Below, in pieces: positions 7,245 through 16,354 of a stretch of DNA of 64,000 bases (the stretch's first letter is position 1; each line of letters opens with the position of its first letter). The translations under genes were made by a program, and so were the position numbers. The notes beneath the pieces were generated by a model that saw nothing but the letters and a program-made list of their open reading frames with translations, made no database searches and was not told where the DNA came from. The stretch is from Oscillospiraceae bacterium (GTDB taxonomy: Bacteria; Bacillota; Clostridia; Oscillospirales; Ruminococcaceae). Location: contig JAFXCV010000051.1 in assembly GCA_017521325.1 (NCBI GenBank), positions 17,978 to 81,977 of the forward strand. The letters run 5' to 3'.

Positions 7245-8291
7245 ATGGATACCACAAAACTAAAACAAGAGCTGCGCCATGGGGCGAATGCAAGCGGCGT
7301 GATGCTCATTTTGTTCTATCTGCTGATCTACGGCGGCAGCTTTCTGCTCAGCACCATACTCTCACAGTTCGGCAATATCGAAGAAGGATTTTTAGGCGAT
7401 CTGTTCGGATTTCTTGCTTTCACCTTCCAGTATCCCGTGACGGTACCGCTGATTCTGCTGGCATTTCATCTGATACACGGCAAGAAGTACGGGATGCGGC
7501 TGCGTGAGGTCTTCTGCAAACCCAAGGTGCCGATGAAAACGGTATTCCGCTGGATTCTGATCTGTCTCGGCATCACCTACGCCAGCGTCTATGTCAGCCG
7601 TTTCTTCTGGATGCTCATTCAACTGCTCACAGGATGGGAAATGGTGGCGCAGGATTTTTCTTCGGAAAGCTCATGGCTCTCCATGCTTACAAATATCATT
7701 GCAATGGTGATCTATGCGCCGTTGTTTGAAGAAATGATGTTTCGTGGCACGATTTTCCGCAGCACGCAGAAGGGCGGCGATCTTGCAAGCGCACTGCTTT
7801 GCGGCATCGCCTTCGGTCTATGGCACACGAATTACGACCAGACGCTGTACACCGCTGTAATGGGCTTCGCTGCCTGCGTACTGTTTGTAAAAAGCGGCAG
7901 CCTGTGGGCGCCGATCCTCATGCATGCACTGATGAATTCCATCGGCGCATTTCAGTCCATCATTCTTGGTTCGATGAATCTGAATATGACGGAGCTGACG
8001 GATCTTACCTCCATGACGGATGAACAGGCAATCGAATTTCTGATGGAAAATGCAGTTCCTTTCCTGTTTCTGATGCTCTCCTCCTTTCTTGTCATGGGTC
8101 TGATGGGGGCAGGACTGATCCTGCTGATTATCGAGCTTGTGCAGCACAAGCAGCTGTTCCGCTTTGAAAAAGCGGAGGGTGATCTTCCCACTGGCAAAAA
8201 GCTTGTGATCTGCCTGACCTCCCCCGTGATGCTGATCGCCTGTCTGGGACTTGCGGCATTCACCGTGATCCGGGCAATGGGAATTGTCTGA
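7245..8291 (+). CDS. CPBP family intramembrane glutamic endopeptidase
   Basis: A 348-aa membrane protein with about eight hydrophobic helices. The CPBP/Abi (CAAX-protease-like) signature is complete: the double Glu motif in FEEMMFRGTIFR near residue 165, the His in GLWHTNYDQ near 190, and a last motif around HALMNSIG. Such proteins cleave substrates within the membrane. In Firmicutes roles include bacteriocin immunity and processing, but no bacteriocin gene is adjacent. AAGGAGG sits upstream of ATG 7245. It is probably monocistronic. Confidence 0.85.
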   Translation: MDTTKLKQELRHGANASGVMLILFYLLIYGGSFLLSTILSQFGNIEEGFLGDLFGFLAFTFQYPVTVPLILLAFHLIHGKKYGMRLREVFCKPKVPMKTVFRWILICLGITYASVYVSRFFWMLIQLLTGWEMVAQDFSSESSWLSMLTNIIAMVIYAPLFEEMMFRGTIFRSTQKGGDLASALLCGIAFGLWHTNYDQTLYTAVMGFAACVLFVKSGSLWAPILMHALMNSIGAFQSIILGSMNLNMTELTDLTSMTDEQAIEFLMENAVPFLFLMLSSFLVMGLMGAGLILLIIELVQHKQLFRFEKAEGDLPTGKKLVICLTSPVMLIACLGLAAFTVIRAMGIV

Positions 8292-8351
8292 TTGGATTTC
8301 ACACTTGCCAAGATATACAAATATTCCACATAACATTGAATTTTCTATGTC

Positions 8352-8384
8352 TTTGGGACTGTTTCACAATGAAGCAGTCCCAAA
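8352..8384. repeat. Long inverted repeat between the CPBP and AraC genes
   Basis: TTTGGGACTG (8352-8361) pairs with CAGTCCCAAA (8375-8384), and the inner bases extend the stem (TTC/GAA). No clear T-tract follows on either strand. It is probably a weak terminator for the CPBP gene. Confidence 0.55.
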
Positions 8385-8420
8385 AATTACGATTTGGTGG
8401 AGAAAATGAGTCTTTTTCTC

Positions 8421-8449
8421 TTGACAAAACACCGAAAATCTGGTATAAT
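8421..8449 (+). promoter_or_regulatory. Promoter of the AraC-type regulator gene
   Basis: TTGACA (8421-8426), 17 bp, TATAAT (8444-8449). The leader is only about 25 nt. Confidence 0.85.
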
Positions 8450-8479
8450 AGAAACAGATTTCACGGGGCGGTGGAAAAA

Positions 8480-10672
8480 ATGAGTAAGAAGAAAAGAATG
8501 ATATTCGGCGTTGTGGGCGCCGAGGTAAACAGTATCGAGCAGAGAGAGATACTGAAGGGAGTCATCTCACAGGCACAGAGCTGCAACATTGACATTGTTG
8601 TCATTTCCAATATCTATAATACGAGCAATTACAATGCAGATGTCAATTGTGAAAATCAGATCTACGATCTGATCCTCTCGCCCGAATTTGATGCTTTGAT
8701 CGTGCTTTCCGAATCTTTTGTCAACGAAGAACTGCAGCAGAACATCTGTCAGCTGCTCCTGCAGCAGACAGTCCCCGTCCTCATCGTGGGAAGCAGGCTG
8801 CAAAATCTCGATCACCCGAATTTCCGTTACATCAACACGAGCGACGAAAATGACATTGAGGATATCACCAACCATCTGATCGAGGAGCATGGCTTCACGG
8901 ATATCGACATTCTGACGGGCTATGATTTTATTGATATTTCGCATTACCGTGTCAACGGCTACAGAAAGGCTCTGGAAAGCCACGGCATCGAATTTGACGA
9001 GAAAAAAGTGTATTACGGCGATTTCTGGATGAATTCCGGACAGGCACTTGCCAAGAGATACATCAACGGAGAGCTTCCCTATCCGCAGGCGATTGTATGC
9101 GCCAATGACTACATGGCATATGGTCTGATCGACGAACTGCTTGAGCATCACGTTGTCCTCCCCGACCGTATGACGGTCATCGGTTATGAATATGTCTGTG
9201 AGCGTTTTCTGCATTCTCCATTGCTGACGACCTATCAGCGCAACAGGGAAAAGCTCGGGGAATCGGCAGTACAGATCCTCTATGGCGTTCTGCAGGGCGA
9301 TCCGAAGCCCGCATTTACGCCTCCTAAGGGCAAGATTATTTTCGGCACAAGCTGTACCTGCGGCAAGTACAGAATGCAGCTGCATGAAGAACTGAAAAAC
9401 GCACGCATCAAAAAACAGTATGATACCTGGAATCTGTTCAACCAGATGGAACAGAAGCTTACAGTATCCACAACACTTGAAGAGCTCATCAAGATCATCG
9501 GTGATTTCCAGTTTCTGGTGCGCTATGTGCAGAACATCTATCTTTGCCTGTATGAGCATTGGTTTGACTGCACCCCCGATATTCCGGATGAATTCATCAC
9601 CTGCCGCAGCGTCATCCCGTGGATGGATCAGACGCCCATTGTAATGCAGCGGCTGCGCTTTTCCGAGATGTTTGCAGACAGCGATATTCCGTCGGCATAC
9701 TATTTCAGCCCTCTTTTCTTCAACGGGCATATGTTCGGACATATTGTTCTGAAGTACGAAAAACCTGATACCTACGACGATGTGTTCCGCAACTGGATGA
9801 AATCCGTTTCCAACGGTCTGGAATTCCTGCGTATGAAGAACGACATTCAGTATCTGTTGCAGTGCCGCAATCTGTCCGAGCATCACGACACAATGCTGAA
9901 CATGTACAATGAAAATGGTCTTCGCAATGCCTTCCAGTCCATGATGGCAAGCACAAAGGAGACAAATGTCTACGTTCTGATGCTCCGTGTTTGCCTGAAC
10001 AGATCGGATAATTTCTCGGAAACTGCCAAAAAGCACAAGATCAAGGCACTTCTCAATGCTGCTGATGCAGTTAAGAACTGCTGTCATTCCTCGGGCATCT
10101 GCGGAAGAATGGGTGAAAATACCTTCCTGTGCTTCATCAAGCATGATGCCGCAACGGCGGACATGATTGCCGACAAATGCACCAATATGATGCTTTTCAG
10201 TGAGGATTACATGGAGCAATACGATCTGGATTCTTTCTGCTGCGCAGCGGCACTCATGCCCGAGGGTTGTACCTACACGCAGGCAGAGGAACTTGTCGCA
10301 CAGCTTCTTGAGGATAAGATCCACGAAATTACTGTCAGACGTACGCATCCGCATTATTCCGCATTGCTTTCCATCCGCCAGCAGATTTACAATCAGCCGC
10401 AAAGTGTCTTCTCTCTCGAAGAGCTTGGAAAGCAGCAGTTCCTCAGCACCAACTATCTGCGCAAGATCTACAAGGACTGCTTCGGTACCAGTTTCCATCA
10501 GGAATGCATCAACGTCAGAGTTTCGATGGCACGGCACCTGCTTCTGACAACATCTATGAATATTTCCGCCATTGCAGAAAAATGCGGCTATGATGACAGC
10601 AAGTATTTCATGCGCCAGTTCGTTGCAGCAACGGACTGTACACCCAGTCAGTACAGAAAGCTGCTGGGATGA
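8480..10672 (+). CDS. AraC-family regulator with LacI-type periplasmic-binding sensor domain
   Basis: A 730-aa cytoplasmic transcription factor. Residues ~5-285 form a type I periplasmic-binding (LacI/GalR-like) sugar sensor (GVVGAEVNSIEQREIL at the start, later AIVCANDYMAYGLIDELLE and MTVIGYE). A long middle region (~300-610) looks like an uncharacterised sensor or linker. The last ~100 residues are an AraC double helix-turn-helix (SLEELGKQQFLSTNYLRKIY, then ISAIAEKCGYDDSKYFMRQF). This layout recalls XylR with the order kept but a large insertion. No target operon is adjacent, so the ligand is unknown. ATG 8480 follows the -10 box and GGTGG; upstream ATGs precede the promoter. Confidence 0.88.
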   Translation: MSKKKRMIFGVVGAEVNSIEQREILKGVISQAQSCNIDIVVISNIYNTSNYNADVNCENQIYDLILSPEFDALIVLSESFVNEELQQNICQLLLQQTVPVLIVGSRLQNLDHPNFRYINTSDENDIEDITNHLIEEHGFTDIDILTGYDFIDISHYRVNGYRKALESHGIEFDEKKVYYGDFWMNSGQALAKRYINGELPYPQAIVCANDYMAYGLIDELLEHHVVLPDRMTVIGYEYVCERFLHSPLLTTYQRNREKLGESAVQILYGVLQGDPKPAFTPPKGKIIFGTSCTCGKYRMQLHEELKNARIKKQYDTWNLFNQMEQKLTVSTTLEELIKIIGDFQFLVRYVQNIYLCLYEHWFDCTPDIPDEFITCRSVIPWMDQTPIVMQRLRFSEMFADSDIPSAYYFSPLFFNGHMFGHIVLKYEKPDTYDDVFRNWMKSVSNGLEFLRMKNDIQYLLQCRNLSEHHDTMLNMYNENGLRNAFQSMMASTKETNVYVLMLRVCLNRSDNFSETAKKHKIKALLNAADAVKNCCHSSGICGRMGENTFLCFIKHDAATADMIADKCTNMMLFSEDYMEQYDLDSFCCAAALMPEGCTYTQAEELVAQLLEDKIHEITVRRTHPHYSALLSIRQQIYNQPQSVFSLEELGKQQFLSTNYLRKIYKDCFGTSFHQECINVRVSMARHLLLTTSMNISAIAEKCGYDDSKYFMRQFVAATDCTPSQYRKLLG

Positions 10673-10698
10673 TGTGTCCCTGCATACATAAAACAGAA

Positions 10699-10728
10699 AT
10701 GCACCATCCGAAAGGACGGTGCATTTTT
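10699..10728. terminator. Bidirectional terminator between the AraC gene and cysK
   Basis: ATGCACC (10699-10705) pairs with GGTGCAT (10718-10724), with further pairing around a GAAA loop and TTTTT on the plus side. Confidence 0.8.
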
Positions 10729-10745
10729 AGTAATTCACAGTTTTC

Positions 10746-11675
10746 TTATCCAAACAGTCCCGTGGACAGGTAACGATCCCCCGTGTCAGGCAGAAGTACT
10801 ACGATCTGCTTCCCCCTATTTTCAGGGCGTTTCGCAAGCTCCAGCGCAGCATGCGCTGCAGCTCCTGAGGAAATCCCCACAAGGATGCCCTCTGTCGTTC
10901 CAAGCCTTCTTGCAGCTGCATATGCCTGCTCGGCAGTCACGGTCATCACCTCATCATAGACATCGGTATGCAGCACCTCCGGCACAAAGCCTGCGCCGAT
11001 TCCCTGCAGCTTATGCGCACCTGCCTTACCACCCGAAAGCACGGGGGAATCCGCAGGCTCTACGGCAATCACCTGCACCGAGGGCTTGCGGGATTTCAGA
11101 TATTCTCCCACACCTGTAATCGTGCCGCCCGTGCCAACACCTGCTACAAAAATATCCACTTCGCCCTCCGTATCCTCAAAAATCTCAGGACCTGTGGTCT
11201 TGCGGTGCGCCTCGGAATTGGCAGGATTGACAAACTGACCAGCAATCAGGCTGTTCGGAATCTCATCCGCAAGCTCCTGCGCCTTTTCAATGGCACCCGT
11301 CATTCCTTTTGCACCGTCGCTCAGCACCAGCTGCGCACCATATGCCTGCATCAGCTGACGACGTTCCACGGACATGGTGTCGGGCATAACGATGATGCAC
11401 CTGTATCCCCTTGCTGCACAGACGCTTGCAAGCCCGATGCCCGTATTGCCGCTGGTCGGCTCAATGATCACGGTATCCGCCGTCAGCTTTCCTGTGCGGA
11501 TCGCATCGTCGATCATTTCCCTTGCCACTCTATCCTTGACGGAACCCGCCGGATTGAAATATTCAAGCTTTGCAAGCACCCTCGCCTGCAGTTCATCCTG
11601 TTCCTCGATGTTCGTCAGCTCCATCAGGGGCGTTCTGCCAATCAGCTGATCGGCAGATCTATAAATATTTGCCAT
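10746..11675 (-). CDS. cysK: Cysteine synthase A (O-acetylserine sulfhydrylase)
   Basis: A 309-aa PLP enzyme making cysteine from O-acetylserine and sulfide. The PLP lysine lies in NPAGSVKDR (~residue 46), the substrate loop is [12 protein letters not shown], and the phosphate-binding loop is [13 protein letters not shown]. The C-terminus is short, as in CysK rather than cystathionine beta-synthase. AGGAGG precedes ATG 11675. The gene is monocistronic with its own promoter. Confidence 0.95.
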   Translation of the reverse strand: MANIYRSADQLIGRTPLMELTNIEEQDELQARVLAKLEYFNPAGSVKDRVAREMIDDAIRTGKLTADTVIIEPTSGNTGIGLASVCAARGYRCIIVMPDTMSVERRQLMQAYGAQLVLSDGAKGMTGAIEKAQELADEIPNSLIAGQFVNPANSEAHRKTTGPEIFEDTEGEVDIFVAGVGTGGTITGVGEYLKSRKPSVQVIAVEPADSPVLSGGKAGAHKLQGIGAGFVPEVLHTDVYDEVMTVTAEQAYAAARRLGTTEGILVGISSGAAAHAALELAKRPENRGKQIVVLLPDTGDRYLSTGLFG

Positions 11676-11722
11676 ACTGCAATCCTCCTGTAGTTAAAGT
11701 TGTAATTCATTCGAATACTTGC

Positions 11723-11751
11723 ATTATACCACCTTTTGCAGGCTTTGTCAA
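11723..11751 (-). promoter_or_regulatory. cysK promoter
   Basis: On the minus strand TTGACA (11746-11751), 17 bp, TATAAT (11723-11728). A TTCGAA-centred partial dyad lies just downstream near 11705-11720 and could be an operator; I cannot assign a regulator. Confidence 0.8.
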
Positions 11752-11878
11752 TTAAAATCGCACTTGAAAAATCAGGGATTCCTCTATACAAATTGTATAA
11801 CACAGACTATCAAACATATGAATTTCAGAATTTTTAGTAAATTTACATAGATTTAAGATTCCTTTAAGAAACGTATCG

Positions 11879-11884
11879 TATAAT
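11879..11884 (+). promoter_or_regulatory. Possible -10 box for the beta-helix dockerin gene
   Basis: TATAAT at 11879-11884 lies 92 bp before the ATG at 11976. No good -35 sits 17 bp upstream, so an activator or another start is possible. The rest of 11752-11975 shows nothing else. Confidence 0.35.
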
Positions 11885-11975
11885 TAGTACAATCGCAAAG
11901 GAAGTCAGCGCAGCCGATACGATGCTTGATCTGCTGCAAATATGTGAATGATAATAATTAAAGGAGCGATGCACT

Positions 11976-14900
11976 ATGAAAAAACATGATTTCAGACGTG
12001 GACTTGCCGGAATTCTGGCAGTCAGCACCATGTGTGCAGCGATGCCTGCGGTTACACTTACCGCTGCGCAGACGCTTGCAGGTGATGTCAATCTTGACAG
12101 TATGGTTTCTACGGTCGATGTGGTTGCCCTGCAGAAATACCTGCTTGGCAAGGCATCTCTTTCCAAGGACGCTTTTGACAATGCAAATGTAGCAGCGGAT
12201 AAATCCGTAAACGCTTTCGATCTGGCAGTTCTTAAGAGAATGGTTCTGGCTGATCCCGTATCCAACGAGGTTACTATCCGCCTGAGCGACAGCGGAATCA
12301 AGGTGGAGGGCGACGACAACAAGGTGGTTGAGGTTTCCGGAAAGGTTGCAAAGATCACCGCAAGCGGTTTGTATCATGTATACGGCAGCATTACAGACGG
12401 TCAGATCTACATTGAAACTGCTGCAGAGGATGTTGCAGATGTGGAGCTTGAACTGAATGACGTTACAATGGCAGGCACCAAGCAGGCATACATTTATTCC
12501 TCCGCTGCATCGGGTTCTGAAAAGACAAAGATCACGCTGGTAGGCGAGAGTACTCTGACCGATACCGCTGCAGCGGCATATACGGAAAGCGGCGTCATCT
12601 ACACCAACAACAAGCTTACTATTACAAACAACAGTACCGGTACACTGAACATCAACAGCAACATGAATACCGGTATTTATGCGGACAAGAAGCTCAATCT
12701 CAACGGCGGCACGATTGTTGTCAATACCGCAGACGGTTCTGAAACCGCTGAAGCGGATGCAATTGTCGGCGATAACAACATTGAAATCGAAGGTGCGGTC
12801 ATTGATATTGATTCTTCCGGCGACGGTATCAAGTCCAAGGATCAGGGCGTATTCGTACTTGGCGGTACGGTAACGATAAAGGCAGGCAAGGACGCTGTAC
12901 AGGCATGCACGGAAATTGCGGTTTCCGATGGTACAGTCACTGCAGGCGGCGATCGTGGCTTCCGCCTTGACGAGGCAGGCATGCTCAACATCACGGGCGG
13001 TAAGGTCATTGCAACCGCAACCGATTATCAGCTCACAGGCGCAGGTGTAACGGTAAATCTTTCCGGCAGCACACAGCCTGTCATGATGCTCGATATGGCA
13101 GCGGAATGGACTAAGGACAGTGTCATCACCGTGAAGAATGGCGACAAGACTGTCTGCGAATATGCCCCCAGAAAGAAGTACAGCTATGTACTCATCAGTG
13201 ATGCGGCACTTTCCGCAAGCGGCAAGTACAATGTATTTGTAGGCGGCACGCAGATGGCACACAGCAAATCCGCAACAGGGGAATTTGCATTCACAGCAGC
13301 AAGCACAGAATTCCTTGATGTCAAGGCAATGGACGGCGGCGCAACGGTTACTCCCGGCACGGGGGATAACGTGGTTGCTTCCATCGAATATGCCAGTAGT
13401 GGCTTAAAAGCTTACAATGCACTGGGAGAAGCGGTTTCCGCCCCTTCCAATCTGACAATATCCGGCACAAAAGTGACCATCACCGAACCGAGCGTGATCT
13501 CTGTCAGCGGATCTTCCACTTCCGCACAAATCGTTGTGGATGTGGACAAGACAAAATTTGCCGACGGCGTGGTGGAACTCGACCTCATGGGTGCGGAGCT
13601 TTCCAACAGCAGTGCAGCTCCGATCTATGTCAAGCAGATCGGCGATGAGGCTGTCATCGTTGCAAAGAATGGTACAACGAATACCATTACAGACGGCACG
13701 AATCATTCCGATACCAATTCCGACGGTGAAGTAATTGCCGCTGCGATCTATGCAGAGGATGACCTCAAGATCAAGGGGCAGGGCGCACTGACCGTCAACG
13801 GCAAGTGCCAGGATGGTATTGCAACCAAGAATGACCTGAAGGTCTACAACGGCACAATCAATGTCAATGCCGTGGATGATGCCCTCAGAGGCGGCGACAG
13901 CGTGACCATCGGCAATGATACCGACACGGATTTCAGCACGCTGAACATCACACTGAAAACCACCGCAGGTGACGGCATCAAGGCAAACGATACCGACACC
14001 ACAAGCGGCAAGGGGTTCATCACCGTCAACGGCGGCAAGGTGAATGTGACTGCATTCTCCGACGGTATGCATGCATCTCAGGCACTGAATATCAATGGCG
14101 GCGATATTACTGTTAAAACATCTGCAACCAGCTCCGGCGATACCAGCGCAAAGGGTCTGAAAGCAGGCTGTACGGATGAAAACGGAACCGCAGTTACAGG
14201 CGTCATTGCCATTAACGGCGGCAATATTGACGTAGATTCCACCGATGATTGCATCCATGCAAGCGGCAATATCACGCTCTACGGCGGTGTGATGCAGCTT
14301 AATTCCGGTGACGATGCGGTGCATTCTGATGCGGATGTCACCATCGGTCAGGGCAGCAACACATTCGATGACGTGCTGATCCTCGTTGAGGCTGGCTACG
14401 AAGGAATTGAAGGTCTGAATATCACTCAGAACAGCGGCACCGTGATTTCCAACACCACCGATGACGGCTACAATGCTGCAGGCGGTGCGGACGGTTCCGG
14501 AAACATGTCCCCCGGCGGCTGGGGCGGCGGCTGGGGCGGCGGCTTCGGCGGCGGCGGCGGAAACTACTCCCTGAATCTCAAGGGCGGTTTTGCACTCGTC
14601 AACACAACCAACGGCGACCACGATGGTTTTGACTCCAATGGTTCCCTGACAGTCAGCGGCGGTTATGTTATTTCCAACGGTCAGGAGCCTTTCGACTGCG
14701 ATGGAACTCTGTCCTACACGGGCGGTGTATATGTCAAGAACACTGGCTCCGGCGGCATGGGCGGCGGTATGATGCCCGGCGGCGGCGGATCCATGACGCA
14801 GTCTGTTTCAGCATCCGTATCTGCAAGTGCAAGTACCAGAATCACCCTCTGCGACGGCAGCGGCAATGTAATCGTATCTTTCATTGCTGATAAGGCAGTT

Positions 14901-15080
14901 TCCAGCGTGATTGCAGGCTGCACAGCTTATACCGGTGCAACCGTTTACACGGGCGGCACACTGCAGGGCAGCACCTATTTCCAGGAAATCGACCAGACGC
15001 AGCTGGCTGCATACGGCGGCACGCTGCAGGGCGGCACACAGGCTTCCGGCTCTGCCGGCGGCAATACCTCCTGGTGGTAA
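11976..15080 (+). CDS. Secreted dockerin protein with Cthe_2159-like carbohydrate-binding beta-helix regions
   Basis: A 1034-aa exported protein. A signal peptide covers ~1-35. A type I dockerin follows at ~36-93 (GDVNLDSMVSTVDVVALQKY and a second helix FDLAVLKRMV), which should bind a cohesin. The remainder consists of two regions rich in short Asn/Gly/Asp strands (INGGDITVKT, LNGGTIVVNT), typical of right-handed beta-helices and of the DUF4353/Cthe_2159 polysaccharide-binding family, with a Gly-rich spacer near 850 (GGWGGGWGGGFGGGGG). No catalytic residues are identifiable, so it may bind pectin or cellulose rather than cleave it. AAAGGAG precedes the ATG. Confidence 0.82.
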   Translation: MKKHDFRRGLAGILAVSTMCAAMPAVTLTAAQTLAGDVNLDSMVSTVDVVALQKYLLGKASLSKDAFDNANVAADKSVNAFDLAVLKRMVLADPVSNEVTIRLSDSGIKVEGDDNKVVEVSGKVAKITASGLYHVYGSITDGQIYIETAAEDVADVELELNDVTMAGTKQAYIYSSAASGSEKTKITLVGESTLTDTAAAAYTESGVIYTNNKLTITNNSTGTLNINSNMNTGIYADKKLNLNGGTIVVNTADGSETAEADAIVGDNNIEIEGAVIDIDSSGDGIKSKDQGVFVLGGTVTIKAGKDAVQACTEIAVSDGTVTAGGDRGFRLDEAGMLNITGGKVIATATDYQLTGAGVTVNLSGSTQPVMMLDMAAEWTKDSVITVKNGDKTVCEYAPRKKYSYVLISDAALSASGKYNVFVGGTQMAHSKSATGEFAFTAASTEFLDVKAMDGGATVTPGTGDNVVASIEYASSGLKAYNALGEAVSAPSNLTISGTKVTITEPSVISVSGSSTSAQIVVDVDKTKFADGVVELDLMGAELSNSSAAPIYVKQIGDEAVIVAKNGTTNTITDGTNHSDTNSDGEVIAAAIYAEDDLKIKGQGALTVNGKCQDGIATKNDLKVYNGTINVNAVDDALRGGDSVTIGNDTDTDFSTLNITLKTTAGDGIKANDTDTTSGKGFITVNGGKVNVTAFSDGMHASQALNINGGDITVKTSATSSGDTSAKGLKAGCTDENGTAVTGVIAINGGNIDVDSTDDCIHASGNITLYGGVMQLNSGDDAVHSDADVTIGQGSNTFDDVLILVEAGYEGIEGLNITQNSGTVISNTTDDGYNAAGGADGSGNMSPGGWGGGWGGGFGGGGGNYSLNLKGGFALVNTTNGDHDGFDSNGSLTVSGGYVISNGQEPFDCDGTLSYTGGVYVKNTGSGGMGGGMMPGGGGSMTQSVSASVSASASTRITLCDGSGNVIVSFIADKAVSSVIAGCTAYTGATVYTGGTLQGSTYFQEIDQTQLAAYGGTLQGGTQASGSAGGNTSWW

Positions 15081-15091
15081 AATTCGAATTA

Positions 15092-15121
15092 AAATCCCCT
15101 CACGCAAGTGAGGGGATTTTT
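15092..15121 (+). terminator. Terminator of the beta-helix dockerin gene
   Basis: A stem of at least 12 bp (AAATCCCCTCAC at 15092-15103, complement from 15108) followed by TTTTT. Confidence 0.9.
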
Positions 15122-15127
15122 CCATGT

Positions 15128-15170
15128 CAAAAAAAAAGCCACTTTTGACAATGTTATCAAAAGCGGCTTT
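15128..15170 (-). terminator. Terminator of the epimerase gene
   Basis: AAAGCC/GGCTTT outer and TTTTGA/TCAAAA inner stem segments. On the minus strand a run of nine T follows. Confidence 0.85.
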
Positions 15171-15184
15171 ACAATAGTTTCAGT

Positions 15185-16138
15185 TTACTTGGTATTCTTG
15201 ATGTTCCAGCGGAAGGAACAGAACTTGGATGCCTTGCTGATATCGAACATATTATTGTTCAGAATTCTGGTAAAATCAAGGAAACGGTAGTTGGTTTTCA
15301 TTTCCTTATTGCCGATCAGGCTCTTGATCGTCGTAACACTCGCATTCGGAGGGATACGCTGCAGAACTACGCCGATACGATGGTTTTGCTTCATGTACTC
15401 AATGATCTCAGAAGCCATTGTCAGATGCTTGTCCGCTACATTGTAGATGCCATTGTAGGAATTATCCTCTGCGGCACGGGTGAAGCCCAGCAGGAAATCC
15501 ACCATATTATGTACGCAGCAGAAATGGAAACCATATTCACCTGTGCGGTATACAAACTTCGTATTATCCTTCGGGTCTGTGATCTTCGCTTCAAGGTTTG
15601 CAGAGAATTTCTTTGTATACACCGGAGGAATTCGGATAATCGCACACACAATGCCCTTGGCACGACCGATGTCCGCCGCCATGGTGTTCTCAGAATCCGA
15701 CTTGAGCTTTGCATAATTCGTGATGGGCTTTGTAAAATCGTCCTCACGCAACGGCTCACGGGTCTTGGGCATCTGATAAACCTGTGTCGTACTGATGAGA
15801 ATGAAACGCTTTACATCATGTGCAATCGCAAAACGATAGATAAAGCTATTGCACTGGTTGTTCATGTCAATTTCCTTATCGGTCACAATATGTCCCAGAT
15901 CATTATCCACGGTGCATGCAAGATGAATCACAGTGTCAATCTTGTTGCGGTCAAAAATATCGGCATATGCAGACTTATCCGACGGTACGGCTTGCACAAA
16001 TGTAAAATTTTCCTTGTTGATATTATAGTCGCTCGGCTCACGGTCAACGGCAATGACCTCATATCCCTTCTTTAAAAAACCGGAACACACATGGTCACCC
16101 ATCAGTCCGCAGCCGCCTGTTACCAGTACCTTTGCCAT
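15185..16138 (-). CDS. NAD-dependent epimerase/dehydratase (extended SDR)
   Basis: A 317-aa extended short-chain dehydrogenase. The Rossmann motif TGGCGLMGDH is at residues 7-16 with acidic EVIAVDRE after beta-2, as for NAD. The usual YxxxK is seen as NYAKLKSD near residue 140. The last ~60 residues are unusual and basic. It probably acts on a nucleotide sugar or related substrate; no partner genes identify which. AGGAGG precedes ATG 16138. Confidence 0.8.
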   Translation of the reverse strand: MAKVLVTGGCGLMGDHVCSGFLKKGYEVIAVDREPSDYNINKENFTFVQAVPSDKSAYADIFDRNKIDTVIHLACTVDNDLGHIVTDKEIDMNNQCNSFIYRFAIAHDVKRFILISTTQVYQMPKTREPLREDDFTKPITNYAKLKSDSENTMAADIGRAKGIVCAIIRIPPVYTKKFSANLEAKITDPKDNTKFVYRTGEYGFHFCCVHNMVDFLLGFTRAAEDNSYNGIYNVADKHLTMASEIIEYMKQNHRIGVVLQRIPPNASVTTIKSLIGNKEMKTNYRFLDFTRILNNNMFDISKASKFCSFRWNIKNTK

Positions 16139-16170
16139 ACGAGTAAGCCTCCTGTAGTTTTGTTAGTTTC

Positions 16171-16199
16171 ATTATAACATGTTCTCTACCATAATTCAA
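16171..16199 (-). promoter_or_regulatory. Promoter of the epimerase gene
   Basis: TTGAAT (16194-16199), 17 bp, TATAAT (16171-16176) on the minus strand. Confidence 0.75.
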
Positions 16200-16315
16200 G
16201 TATTTTTTGTGAACTTTACACCAATAATACACTGAAATGTAAAATCTTTCGGTAATTCGGACAAGAAAACCGGAAAAACCAAGTTTTCAAATGAAAAACG
16301 TATAAAAGCGTAACA

Positions 16316-16342
16316 GCAGCTCTGCAGATTCTGCAGAGCTGC
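16316..16342 (-). terminator. Terminator of the sugar-binding lipoprotein gene
   Basis: A 12-bp perfect stem (16316-16327 with 16331-16342, loop ATT). The T-rich tract on the minus strand is diffuse. Confidence 0.7.
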
Positions 16343-16354
16343 CGCAGTATTCAC

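Noticed and set aside
8480..10672. AraC/LacI-sensor regulator as the controller of the neighbouring cysK or CPBP gene
   Set aside because: Both neighbours have their own promoters and terminators and no sugar function; nothing in the sequence links them.
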